Origin: Gammaproteobacteria bacterium
GTDB lineage: Bacteria > Pseudomonadota > Gammaproteobacteria > Ga0077536
Direction: 5' to 3'
DNA: 34,127 nt
NCBI GenBank assembly: GCA_030429865.1
Contig: JAUIFX010000024.1
Coordinates: 1-34,127, forward strand
In this document: in pieces, positions 24,433 through 32,218 of the stretch
Layout of the letters: each line of letters starts with the position of its first letter
Numbering within the stretch: the first letter of the stretch is position 1
The notes under the pieces: generated by a model
Seen by the model: the letters and a program-made list of their open reading frames with translations, nothing else
What the model was told of the DNA's origin: nothing
Databases searched by the model: none
Made by a program: the position numbers and the translations under genes

Positions 24433-24698
24433 TTGGCGCATGCCTCAGCGGCCCGTGGGGCGAAACGCGGCCGCGCCACGGTGTCAGCATTCTTGACAAC
24501 GGCGGCCAGGGCGGCGGACGTCATTCAAACATGTGAAGCGATTCGCATGGGCTGCTCGTAACCGATTGATTCGCTGCCGGCGCGATGGCGGCCGTGTGCG
24601 CCTCGGGCATCGAAGTACGCAGCCGTTGGCGGGATCTTTCCCGACGGTTGTCAGGATATTTTACAGGAGGAGGGTTTGTTCGGGACCGCGGCGGATTG

Positions 24699-24711
24699 TA
24701 ACTAATTGATT
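24699..24711 (-). promoter_or_regulatory. IHF binding site, full consensus match
   Basis: On the minus strand AATCAATTAGTTA fits the IHF consensus WATCAA-N4-TTR at every defined position. It lies 20 bases before the -24 element, where IHF bends DNA to bring an upstream activator to sigma-54 polymerase. Confidence 0.7.
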
Positions 24712-24730
24712 TTTATAAACTGTCAGTGGC

Positions 24731-24745
24731 TGGCCCGCATCTTGC
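24731..24745 (+). promoter_or_regulatory. Sigma-54 (RpoN) promoter TGGCCCG-CATC-TTGC
   Basis: It differs from the consensus TGGCACG-N4-TTGC at one base, with exact spacing between the GG and GC elements. Transcription would start near 24757, giving an 80-base leader before the VPEP-CTERM gene. In exosortase systems the PrsK/PrsR pair is known to work through sigma-54, so a PrsR-type activator is the likely driver. Confidence 0.8.
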
Positions 24746-24835
24746 GCAGATCTTCCTGCCCGACGTCCTTTTCGCCGCGCAGGACGGGATGGCTCCGCGC
24801 CACTTACCTGATTCCCCGCAAGGAGAACTTTCGAC

Positions 24836-25507
24836 ATGAAGAAGATCCTGATTTCGGCGACCCTGCCGGCCCTCCTGCTCGCCCTCGACGTCAACGCGAC
24901 GGTTATCCTGAGCCCCACGGCAATCAGCCAGAACACGCTCGGTAATCGCGATGGCGGTGTCGACATCGGCAACGTCATCGACCAGTCCGGCCTGTCGAGC
25001 GCCTTCACCAGCGGCGTGACCGATTTCGACACCTACCTCGGTAGTAACCCGACGCATTCGTTCCTCGCGAGCGACAACGAATGGTTCGCGCCCGACGGTG
25101 AGTTTCTCGGCAACATCGACTTCGACCTCGGCGCCGTCTACGACGTCGACCGCGTTGCCATCTGGAACGAGGACGCAACCGGCGTGTCGCGCTTCGAACT
25201 CATCACCTCGCTCGACTCCACCTTCGCCGCCAGCACGAGCTTCGGCTTCTTCTCGCTGACGAACAATCCGCGCGATGTGGACTACCTGGCCGACGTCATC
25301 TCGCTCGGCGCGATCAGCAGCGCGCGCTACGTGCGCATGAGCCTGGTCGGTTTCTACCCCGACGAACAGAACGTCGCCGACCAGGCCTCGCTCGGTGAGG
25401 TCGCGTTCTCCGTTGCCGCTGCCGGCGACGTACCCGAGCCGGCCAGCCTCGCTCTCGGCGCGCTGGGCCTGCTTGCCGCGGGTTCGCTGGGTCGCCGGCG
25501 CCGCTGA
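24836..25507 (+). CDS. PEP-CTERM surface protein under sigma-54 control
   Basis: 223 residues. Signal peptide MKKILISATLPALLLALDVNA; body with VILSPTAISQNTLGNRDGG, VDIGNVIDQSGLSS, YLGSNPTHSFLASDNEWFA and NIDFDLGAVYDVDRVAIWNED, which resembles discoidin/F5-8C-like beta-sandwich (carbohydrate-binding) folds. It ends in the classic VPEPASLALGALGLLAAGS followed by LGRRRR (from residue 199), cut by exosortase. AAGGAG precedes the ATG by 10 bases. Among five such proteins here it is the only one with the PEP version of the motif and the only one with a recognisable sigma-54/IHF promoter. It probably joins the exopolysaccharide matrix or cell surface. Confidence 0.92.
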   Translation: MKKILISATLPALLLALDVNATVILSPTAISQNTLGNRDGGVDIGNVIDQSGLSSAFTSGVTDFDTYLGSNPTHSFLASDNEWFAPDGEFLGNIDFDLGAVYDVDRVAIWNEDATGVSRFELITSLDSTFAASTSFGFFSLTNNPRDVDYLADVISLGAISSARYVRMSLVGFYPDEQNVADQASLGEVAFSVAAAGDVPEPASLALGALGLLAAGSLGRRRR

Positions 25508-25516
25508 CGGAGCGAC

Positions 25517-25542
25517 GCGCCGCGGCCTCGTTGCCGCGGCGC
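25517..25542. terminator. Perfect 10-bp hairpin between convergent genes
   Basis: GCGCCGCGGC (25517-25526) pairs with GCCGCGGCGC (25533-25542) over a 6-base loop, 10 bases after the VPEP-CTERM stop and just before the convergent peptidase gene ends. No T-run, so strength is uncertain; usable in both directions. Confidence 0.55.
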
Positions 25543-25549
25543 AGGGCAT

Positions 25550-26599
25550 TCAGGGCCCGGATGCTGCCGCATCACGCTCGCCATCGACGAGCGTGATGTC
25601 GCGGCGGATTCGCGCTGCGGGTCCATCGCCCCGAACGCAGCCGGTCTCGCCGCCCTCGGTGTGCACGCCGACACGTGCGAGGAGCGCCGCGTAGTCGGGC
25701 ATCGTCTCCAGTGCGCGGAAGCGGTCATACAGGGGCACGAACAGTGCCGTGCCCGCGACGTGGTCGAAGGCCGCCACGAGAGCGGCACCGTCCGTGATAT
25801 CGCCATCGTCCAGGCAACATTGGCCGAAGCGCTGCATGACCCGATCCAGGCTGAGGGCCGGCGTGCCGGTGCGCAGGGCGAGGTCGGCCTCCAGAAAGTA
25901 CGCCACGCCGCTCCAGTAGACGCGCATGTAGCTCCCCAGCGCGTGCATGTCGCGGCTTGCCGCGGCCAGCGGGCGCCGCGTGGTCTCGCCGCTCATCGCC
26001 GCACTGCCGCGCGCGAAGCCGGCCGCGATCCGGCGCCATGCCATGCATTCGGTGATGAGGCCGTCGCGCGCCTGCAACAGGTGCTGGTAGTAGGTCGCGA
26101 GACCTTCGGACAGCCACACGTCGGTCTTCCCCGGGTAGGGGATGAACAGGTGGCTCAACTCGTGCGGCGCCGTCCAGTCGGTCAGAAAGCGCTCGAGCGG
26201 AAACGCCGGGTCGACCCAGAAATGCACGCCCTCGCGGCCGCGGCGCAGGACGCGCGCGAACGGCACCGGTTCGCCGGCACCCCGGCGCGTTTCGACGACG
26301 ATGCGGATGTCGTCGCGCGGCAGTTCGCCGTGCAGCATCCGCACCGTGCGCGCGGCGCGCCCGAGCCAGCGCGCCAGCTTGTCGCGCTCGGCGGCGCCGA
26401 GCCTGGCATCCCAGGTGACGTCGAACGCGCTGGCGGTCCCGGGCAGGCGCTCGGCGCTGGCCGGTATGGCAAGCGCGCAGAGCAACGCGCACAGCACGCG
26501 GCCGACTCGCGCCGGCCAGCCGGGCCGCAAGGGCGTTGCAGGTGAGGCGCGCCTGGTGATCACGAACGTCGAGTATAGCCGTCGCCGCGACCGGACCAT
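25550..26599 (-). CDS. Gluzincin-type metallopeptidase-like protein (HEXXH...E)
   Basis: 349 residues as drawn from ATG 26599. The signal peptide is GRVLCALLCALAIPASA. The zinc motif HELSH (His146, Glu147, His150) is followed 15 residues later by Glu165 in SEGLATYY, the arrangement of M1/M61-type gluzincins, with the peptidase otherwise small. YMRVYWSGVAYFLEADLALR and LDRVMQRFGQCC follow. All zinc ligands and the catalytic Glu are present. The start is uncertain: a -10-like TATACT lies inside the first codons (26577-26572), and GTG at 26563 would leave a tidier signal peptide. It is divergent from the PQQ dehydrogenase. Substrate unknown. Confidence 0.75.
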   Translation of the reverse strand: MVRSRRRLYSTFVITRRASPATPLRPGWPARVGRVLCALLCALAIPASAERLPGTASAFDVTWDARLGAAERDKLARWLGRAARTVRMLHGELPRDDIRIVVETRRGAGEPVPFARVLRRGREGVHFWVDPAFPLERFLTDWTAPHELSHLFIPYPGKTDVWLSEGLATYYQHLLQARDGLITECMAWRRIAAGFARGSAAMSGETTRRPLAAASRDMHALGSYMRVYWSGVAYFLEADLALRTGTPALSLDRVMQRFGQCCLDDGDITDGAALVAAFDHVAGTALFVPLYDRFRALETMPDYAALLARVGVHTEGGETGCVRGDGPAARIRRDITLVDGERDAAASGP

Positions 26600-26708
26600 G
26601 CGCGGGTGTCGCCGCTGCGCGCCGGTGTCGGGGCCGGCTGACCGTGGCCACGAGCCGGCGCGTTTTCTGGTATACCAGTCGCCTTTGTCCCGGGGAGTCT
26701 CCGTTTCG
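26600..26708. promoter_or_regulatory. Divergent promoter gap with palindrome CTGGTATACCAG
   Basis: A perfect 12-bp palindrome at 26667-26678 contains TGGTATACC, which reads as an extended -10 for the rightward PQQ dehydrogenase gene 31 bases further on. The symmetry may alternatively be an operator. No matching -35 is evident. Confidence 0.4.
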
Positions 26709-28550
26709 ATGATTGCATTCCGTTCGATCGCGCCGGCGCTCGCGCTCGTCGCGACCTTTGCCGCCCACGCCGAGAGCAGCGCGCCGGCCGATACCGACTG
26801 GCCGAGCTACAACCACAACGTGAACGGTCAGCGCTGGACCGCGCTGGACCAGGTTACCGTCGACAATGCCGCGCGCCTCGGCGAAGTGTGCCGGCTGCCG
26901 GTCGAGCAGGCCGGCGCGTTCCATACCGGCATCCTGCACATCGACGGCACGCTGTACTTCACCACCGCGACGGACACGCTCGCGGTCGACTCCGCGGATT
27001 GCACGCTGCGTTGGCGCCATCACTACGAGATCGCCGATCCGAGCGGCACGGCGCTGATGGTCAATCGCGGCCTGGCCTACGCCAACGGCCGCCTCTACCG
27101 CGGCACCACCGATGCGCGCCTGCTGGCCATCGACGCCCGCAGCGGCGAGACCGTGTGGCAGTTCCAGGCCGGCGATCCTCAGCAGGGCGAGTTCTTCAGC
27201 AGCGCGCCGCAGGTCTACCAGGGCCTCGTGATCATTGGCACGGCCGGTGGTGACTGGGGGATCCGGGGGCGCGTGATGGCCTACGACGCGGCGACCGGCC
27301 GCGAGGTGTGGCGCTTCTACACCATCCCGCGCGGCGACGAACCCGGTGCCGATTCATGGAAGAACGCCGACAGCGCACGCTACGGCGGTGGCGGGACCTG
27401 GTCGACGTTCACGATCGATCACGCGAGCGGCGAAGTGTTCGTGCCGGTCGGCAATCCCGCACCGGACCTGTTGCCCAGCCTGCGGCCCGGAGACAACCTC
27501 TACACGAACGCCATGGTCGTACTCGATGCCGCCAGCGGCGCGCTCAAGTGGTATCACCAACTGCTCGCGAACGACGGCCAGGATCTCGATCTCGGCGCCG
27601 CGCCGATGCTCTATTGGAACAGCGCCGGCGAGCCGATGGTCGCGATCGGCGGCAAGGACGGCTACGTCTACGGCGTCAACCGCGAAACCCGCGAGCGCGT
27701 GTTCAAGACCGCCATCACGACGATCAGCAACGCCGGTCTCGACCCGACCACGTCCGGCATCGAGGTCTGCCCCGGCGTCCTCGGTGGCGTCGAGTGGAAC
27801 GGTCCCGCGCTCGACAAGACCAACAAGGCCATCGTCGTCGGCAGCGTCGACTGGTGCAACGTGCTCAAGGCCGACGAGGGCTTCACCTTCAAGCCGGGCC
27901 AGCCCAACATGGGCGGGGTGTTCGAACTGGCCGAGGAGAGCCGCGGCTGGGTCGTCTCGCTCGATGCCGACATCGGCGCGGTGCGCTGGAAGCACGAGAC
28001 GGCTGCACCGATGGTCTCCGGCATCACGCCGACCGCGGGCGGCGTCATCTTTGCCGGCGACATGGGCGGCCGCTTCTTCGTGCTCGATGCGCGTGACGGC
28101 AGGCGCCTGTTCGAAGCCGACACCGGGGGCGCTATCGCCGGCGGCGTGATCACCTACATGCGTGACGGGCGCCAGTATGTCGCGGTGACTTCGGGCAACG
28201 TGTCGCGGCTGACCTTCGGCACCACCGGCAGCCCGACGCTGCTGCTCTATGCGCTCGATGCCGCGGGCGGCAGCGTGCCGGCGGCCGCGACCGCTGCGCC
28301 CGATGCGCCATTGCGCGAGCCCGACGCCGCGGCCGGCCGCACGCTGTTCGCGAAGGTCTGTGCGGCCTGCCATGGCGGCCGCGGCGAAGGCCTGTCCGGT
28401 CCGGCGTTGCAGGGTCTCGCCGGGCGCATGGACTTCGAGCGCACCGTCGAGTGGATCCGGAATCCCTCGGCGAAGATGCCGAAGCTCTACCCGGCGCCGC
28501 TCGACGCGCAAGCCGTGGCCGACGTCGCCGCCTACGTCCAGGGCCTGTGA
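26709..28550 (+). CDS. Secreted PQQ-dependent dehydrogenase with C-terminal cytochrome c domain
   Basis: 613 residues. Signal peptide (IAPALALVATFAAHAES), then a beta-propeller of PQQ repeats: DWPSYNHNVNGQRWTAL, GRLYRGTTDARLLAIDARSGETVW, GRVMAYDAATGREVWRF, MVVLDAASGALKWYHQL, GWVVSLDADIGAVRWKHE and FFVLDARDGRRLFEADTGG, each with the Gly-Trp-docking pattern. A DGQDLDLGAAPML segment may hold the catalytic Asp. The tail is a cytochrome c domain with haem-binding CAACH (Cys551, Cys554, His555) and probable axial Met590 in SAKMPKLY. It should oxidise an alcohol or aldehyde in the periplasm and pass electrons to haem. It is shorter than typical quinohaemoprotein alcohol dehydrogenases, and I see no adjacent-cysteine pair. 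Confidence 0.88.
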   Translation: MIAFRSIAPALALVATFAAHAESSAPADTDWPSYNHNVNGQRWTALDQVTVDNAARLGEVCRLPVEQAGAFHTGILHIDGTLYFTTATDTLAVDSADCTLRWRHHYEIADPSGTALMVNRGLAYANGRLYRGTTDARLLAIDARSGETVWQFQAGDPQQGEFFSSAPQVYQGLVIIGTAGGDWGIRGRVMAYDAATGREVWRFYTIPRGDEPGADSWKNADSARYGGGGTWSTFTIDHASGEVFVPVGNPAPDLLPSLRPGDNLYTNAMVVLDAASGALKWYHQLLANDGQDLDLGAAPMLYWNSAGEPMVAIGGKDGYVYGVNRETRERVFKTAITTISNAGLDPTTSGIEVCPGVLGGVEWNGPALDKTNKAIVVGSVDWCNVLKADEGFTFKPGQPNMGGVFELAEESRGWVVSLDADIGAVRWKHETAAPMVSGITPTAGGVIFAGDMGGRFFVLDARDGRRLFEADTGGAIAGGVITYMRDGRQYVAVTSGNVSRLTFGTTGSPTLLLYALDAAGGSVPAAATAAPDAPLREPDAAAGRTLFAKVCAACHGGRGEGLSGPALQGLAGRMDFERTVEWIRNPSAKMPKLYPAPLDAQAVADVAAYVQGL

Positions 28551-28566
28551 GCCGGTACCTTGGCAG

Positions 28567-28586
28567 CGCTGGCAGCACTGCCAGCG
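28567..28586 (+). terminator. Hairpin after the PQQ dehydrogenase gene
   Basis: CGCTGGCA (28567-28574) pairs with TGCCAGCG (28579-28586) over a GCAC loop, 16 bases after the stop codon. There is no T-run; it is the only stem of note in the 148-base gap before the next gene. Confidence 0.5.
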
Positions 28587-28698
28587 AGGCCGTGCAGGCG
28601 GCCGTGCGCCGCTGCCGGCACCGGGCGGTCATCGTCCCGCAGCTGCCGTCGTCCTTGCCGTTACGTGTCCGCCAACCAACCGCATCGGAGAAACAACC

Positions 28699-29862
28699 GT
28701 GAACGCAACACTCGACCAGCATCTCTCTGCAGCCGTCGCCGACGGCGCCGCGCCCGGCATCGTCGCGCTCGCCGCGACCGATGCGGGCGAGATCTACCGT
28801 GCCGCTTTCGGTCGCAGGGGGCCCGGCGAGGCACCGGCAATGACGCCCGACAGCGTTTTTCGCATCGCCTCGATGACCAAGGCGATCACCGCCGCCGCGG
28901 CGATGAAGCTGGTCGAGGAGGGACGCATCGCGCTCGAGCAGCCGATGCGCGAGATCGCGCCCGAGATCGGCGAGGCGCAGGTACTGACCGGCTTCGCTGC
29001 CGACGGGACGCCACAGACGCGGGCGCCGAAGCGCGACATCACCTTGAGGCACCTGCTGACGCACACCTCCGGCTACTCCTACGACCTGTTCAACCAGCGC
29101 GTCAACAGCTACATGGCCTACCACCAGCTGCCCTCGATCGCGAGCTGCCTGTACGACTCGCTGCGTGCGCCGCTGGTGTTCGATCCGGGCGAGCGCTGGG
29201 AGTACGGCATCGGTATCGACTGGGCCGGACGCATCGTCGAAATCGTCAGCGGCATGACGCTCGCGGACTACCTCGAGCGCCATGTCTTCGCGCCGCTCGG
29301 CATGCGTGACACGGCCTTCGAGCTGCGTCCCGACATGGCCGAACGTCTCGTCGACGCGGCCGCCCGCGGCGCGGACGGCAGCGTTGCGCGCATCGATTTC
29401 GAGTTCCCGAGCGACGCCGATTTCCACATGGGCGGCGGCGGGCTCTACTCGACCGCGCCCGACTACCTGCGCTTCACGCGCATGATCCTCGGCGGCGGTG
29501 AACTCGACGGCGTGCGCGTGCTCGCGCCGGAGACGGTCGCGTTGATGGGGCAGAATCACATCGGCGACATCGTCGTGCCGCCGTTCGAGAGCGACAACCC
29601 GGCGATGGCTCTCTCGGCCGACCTCTTTCCGGGGCAGGTCGCGCGCTGGGGACTCTCCTTCGTGCTCAACACCGAGGACCTGCCGGGCGGACGCGCGGCG
29701 ATGAGCATGGCGTGGGCCGGCGTGCACAACACGTTCTTCTGGATCGACCCCACGCGCCGCTTGACCGCCGTGCTGATGATGCAGCTGCTACCGGCCAACG
29801 ATCCCCGGGTGCTCGGTACGCTGGTCGGCTACGAGCAGGCGCTCTACGCCGGCCTTTCCTGA
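28699..29862 (+). CDS. Serine beta-lactamase-like hydrolase (class C/esterase fold)
   Basis: 387 residues from GTG 28699, preceded by CGGAG eight bases upstream. The SxxK motif is Ser58-Met-Thr-Lys61 in FRIASMTKAITAAA; the second motif is Tyr169 in EYGIGIDWAG; LRHLLTHTSGYSYD, LERHVFAPLGMRDTAFEL and GGGGLYSTAPDYLRFTRMIL are typical of the beta-lactamase/esterase family (EstB-like). No signal peptide is seen, so it acts in the cytoplasm, probably as an esterase on a catabolic ester, not as a resistance enzyme. It follows the PQQ dehydrogenase on the same strand but past a hairpin. Confidence 0.88.
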   Translation: MNATLDQHLSAAVADGAAPGIVALAATDAGEIYRAAFGRRGPGEAPAMTPDSVFRIASMTKAITAAAAMKLVEEGRIALEQPMREIAPEIGEAQVLTGFAADGTPQTRAPKRDITLRHLLTHTSGYSYDLFNQRVNSYMAYHQLPSIASCLYDSLRAPLVFDPGERWEYGIGIDWAGRIVEIVSGMTLADYLERHVFAPLGMRDTAFELRPDMAERLVDAAARGADGSVARIDFEFPSDADFHMGGGGLYSTAPDYLRFTRMILGGGELDGVRVLAPETVALMGQNHIGDIVVPPFESDNPAMALSADLFPGQVARWGLSFVLNTEDLPGGRAAMSMAWAGVHNTFFWIDPTRRLTAVLMMQLLPANDPRVLGTLVGYEQALYAGLS

Positions 29863-29878
29863 GCGGCGTTGATGCGCT

Positions 29879-29894
29879 GCGCGGCTATCCGCGC
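29879..29894. terminator. Hairpin in the convergent gap, overlapping the MscS stop codon
   Basis: GCGCGG and CCGCGC pair around CTAT between the serine hydrolase (ends 29862) and the channel gene (ends 29885). The channel's TAG lies in the loop. No T-run; possibly a bidirectional pause. Confidence 0.35.
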
Positions 29895-31282
29895 GGTGCC
29901 GTATCCTCCGCCGCGCCGGCCGACAGCAGGTCGGCCGGTTCGGTCTGTGCGAGTTCTTTCTCCACTTGTTCCGCGACGTCGTCGGCGGCACTGATGTCGA
30001 TCTCTTCCGGATCGGGGCCGGCCGGCACCGGCGTCGCGGGCCGCGGCGTCGGCGCCGTCACTTCCGCGGGCGGTGCGGACAGGGTGACTGCGTAGGCCGG
30101 CGCCGGCATGTCGATGCCGGCCTCGTCGAAGGCCGTCTTGACCAGCCGCCGCGCCTCCGACGCCACCCTGGCGAAGTTCGCGGCGCCCTGGTCGACCCAG
30201 CCGTAGATCTCGAGCAGTACGCTGGAGTCGCCGAGTCCGACCACGGCAGACGATGGTGCCGGCTTGTCGACCACGCCGTTCATGCGCGCGAGCGTGGCGA
30301 TGGCGAGATCCTGCGCGCCGTCGAGTTCCACGTTCGTACCGACGCCGACCGCCACGGTGAACCGGCGCAGCGGGTTGCGCGTGTAGTTCCGCACCTTGCC
30401 GTTGAACACGAGCGCGTTCGGCAGGCGCAGGTGGTTGCCGTCAGCATCCAGCAGGGTCGTCTCACTCGTGGTCATGCGCAGCACGGTGCCGGTCGAGCCG
30501 TCGATGTCGACCACGTCGCGGGCGCGGAACGGCTGGCGGATCGCGAGGAGTATGCCCGCAAGGTAGTTTTCGACGATGTTGCGGAACGCGAAACCGAGTG
30601 CGATACCGACCACGCCAGCGGCGCCGAGCGCGGTACTGATCACGGCGCCGGCGTCCATCAGCAGCAGGGCGGCGACCAGGCCCGCGAGCAGCACCAGGAC
30701 GAACACCGTCTGGCGCAGCAGGTTCTGCAACAGGGTACGCGCGCTGAGCAGCTGGTAGAGAAAATCGGCATCGCGCAGCAGGCGCGCGGCGAGCCAGAAG
30801 CCGGCGAACACGAGCAACGCGGAGAGCAGCAGGGGCAGGCTGCCGAGGGCGCCCTGCAGGCGCGCCCGCACCGCGGCCCAGGCGTTGTCGAGACGGCGCG
30901 CGAGGTCCCGCTCGACGGCTATCTCGTTGACCACGAGCAGCACGCCGTCCAGCTTCTCCGCCATGCGCACCGCATCGTCGGCGGCCGCGACGCTGGGCGC
31001 GACTCCGCGCAGAACGACGACGCCGGCCGTGACCTCGGCGCGGATGTCGCGGAACGCCGTGACGGCGGCGAGGATCGCGCGCAGACGCTCGCCGAGCGCG
31101 GCGCCTTCGCTGGCAATCTCGCCAGCCTCGGCCTGGCTCGCCTGCGTGGCGAGGCGGTCGGCCTCGTCCGCCGACAGGGCCGCCGGCGGCACCTCGAGCG
31201 GCACAGCCGGCGGTTCGGGATCCGGCGTCGCGGACGCGGCTGGCGCGAGGAGCAGGAGCAGGGCAAGAGCGAGAACCGGCAT
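29885..31282 (-). CDS. MscS-family mechanosensitive channel with BON-like periplasmic domain
   Basis: 465 residues. Signal peptide (ALALLLLLAPAASA), then a periplasmic helical part and a BON-like segment (about 65-120: IRAEVTAGVVVLRGVAPSVAAADDAV, VNEIAVERDLARRL). Membrane spans follow near residues 148-165, 185-210 and 213-240. The third, with TALGAAGVVGIALGFAFRNIVENYL and AGILLAIRQPFRARDVV, is the Gly/Ala-packed pore helix of MscS channels, and VVDIDGSTGTVLRMTTSETTLLDADGN is the beta domain. A Pro/Glu-rich C-terminal tail ends the protein. It opens under membrane tension to relieve osmotic stress. It lies 61 bases after the VPLPA-CTERM gene on the same strand. Confidence 0.9.
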   Translation of the reverse strand: MPVLALALLLLLAPAASATPDPEPPAVPLEVPPAALSADEADRLATQASQAEAGEIASEGAALGERLRAILAAVTAFRDIRAEVTAGVVVLRGVAPSVAAADDAVRMAEKLDGVLLVVNEIAVERDLARRLDNAWAAVRARLQGALGSLPLLLSALLVFAGFWLAARLLRDADFLYQLLSARTLLQNLLRQTVFVLVLLAGLVAALLLMDAGAVISTALGAAGVVGIALGFAFRNIVENYLAGILLAIRQPFRARDVVDIDGSTGTVLRMTTSETTLLDADGNHLRLPNALVFNGKVRNYTRNPLRRFTVAVGVGTNVELDGAQDLAIATLARMNGVVDKPAPSSAVVGLGDSSVLLEIYGWVDQGAANFARVASEARRLVKTAFDEAGIDMPAPAYAVTLSAPPAEVTAPTPRPATPVPAGPDPEEIDISAADDVAEQVEKELAQTEPADLLSAGAAEDTAPRG

Positions 31283-31343
31283 ACCGCCAGCTTAGCCCGA
31301 GCGACGATGCGGCGTCTCGTCCGTCGCCGCGTACCTTGCGCCC

Positions 31344-31982
31344 TCAGCGACGCCTCAGGCCGGCGTGACCGAGCACCAGTGCCGACAGCAGCAGGACAGC
31401 CGGAGCTGGCAGCGGCACGGCGGTGATGATCCGTATGGCATCGTAGTTCGTCGAGTCCGTACGAAACTGTTCGAGGCGCAGCGTGTTGCCGTCGATCAGC
31501 CAGCGATCGCCGCCCGGAAAGCCGCCGGCGCCGTGATAGAAGACGTTGGGATCGGTCGTCGTCTCGTAGGTCACGCTATCGAGACCGAGCACGGCGTCCG
31601 TGGCATCGAGCCCTTCGGCGCGGAAGATCACCCCGAGGATCGGCGTCGAGAACGTCACCGTGCCTGGCGCAGTATCGACGAATTCCGCGGGGCCGAGCGG
31701 GTCGGTGTAGAGGTAGTAGCTGTTGACGACCGTTCCGGCCGCGATGACGCCATCGCTATTCGTCCCGGCCGTGTTGAGCGCGAGCAGGTCGGCGCCCAGG
31801 GTAACGGCGGTACGTTCGGCGAACAGGTTCGCGACACCGTTCGCTTCGTGGATGCTGCCCCGCGTGACGTCGGCCCCGGGCACGATTTCGAGGATGCTGC
31901 CGGTGGTCGAGACGATGGCGGCGGCTGCGGCATGCGACAGTACGAACGACGCGCAGAAGATCGCTCCGATAATACGTTTCAT
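31344..31982 (-). CDS. VPLPA-CTERM surface protein
   Basis: 212 residues from ATG 31982, chosen because AAGGA lies about nine bases upstream and a signal peptide (MKRIIGAIFCASFVLSHAAAA) follows; the frame is open further upstream but without such features. The beta-rich body contains SILEIVPGADVTRGSIHEANG and VFYHGAGGFPGGDRWLIDGNTLRL, and the C-terminus VPLPAPAVLLLSALVLGHAG then LRRR (from residue 189) is a VPLPA-CTERM signal. Like the others it should be exported and processed by an exosortase encoded outside the window. It may share a transcript with the MscS gene downstream. Confidence 0.85.
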   Translation of the reverse strand: MKRIIGAIFCASFVLSHAAAAAIVSTTGSILEIVPGADVTRGSIHEANGVANLFAERTAVTLGADLLALNTAGTNSDGVIAAGTVVNSYYLYTDPLGPAEFVDTAPGTVTFSTPILGVIFRAEGLDATDAVLGLDSVTYETTTDPNVFYHGAGGFPGGDRWLIDGNTLRLEQFRTDSTNYDAIRIITAVPLPAPAVLLLSALVLGHAGLRRR

Positions 31983-32218
31983 ATCACGTGTTCCTTGTGA
32001 TGGTGTTCGCTCGCACCGGCCATGGGCGGTCAGCAGGCCGCATCGCCGGGTGGTGCGCGGCGCAAGGGCAACCACGCCGTGCGGCGGCACGATCTCACCA
32101 TAAAGCAGCGACGGTGTCGCCTAACCGGTCACAGCTTTGAGAATCGGGCGGTTCCATCGATTGCGCGTTCCGCAGCGCCCCGGGACAGCGCGCAGCGGGC
32201 TCTCGGTGGCGCGTCGCT

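Larger units (their letters stand above)
24433..24835. promoter_or_regulatory. Long regulatory leader region of the VPEP-CTERM gene
   Basis: About 400 bases with no gene. The right half is AT-rich for this genome and holds a sigma-54 promoter and an IHF site (entered separately). A possible enhancer-like sequence with arms TGT and ACA around 11 bases lies at 24649-24665, about 70-80 bases before the promoter. Confidence 0.5.

Noticed and set aside
28150-29727. Long open frame opposite the serine hydrolase
   Set aside because: Antisense of a gene with intact SxxK and Tyr motifs; no independent support.
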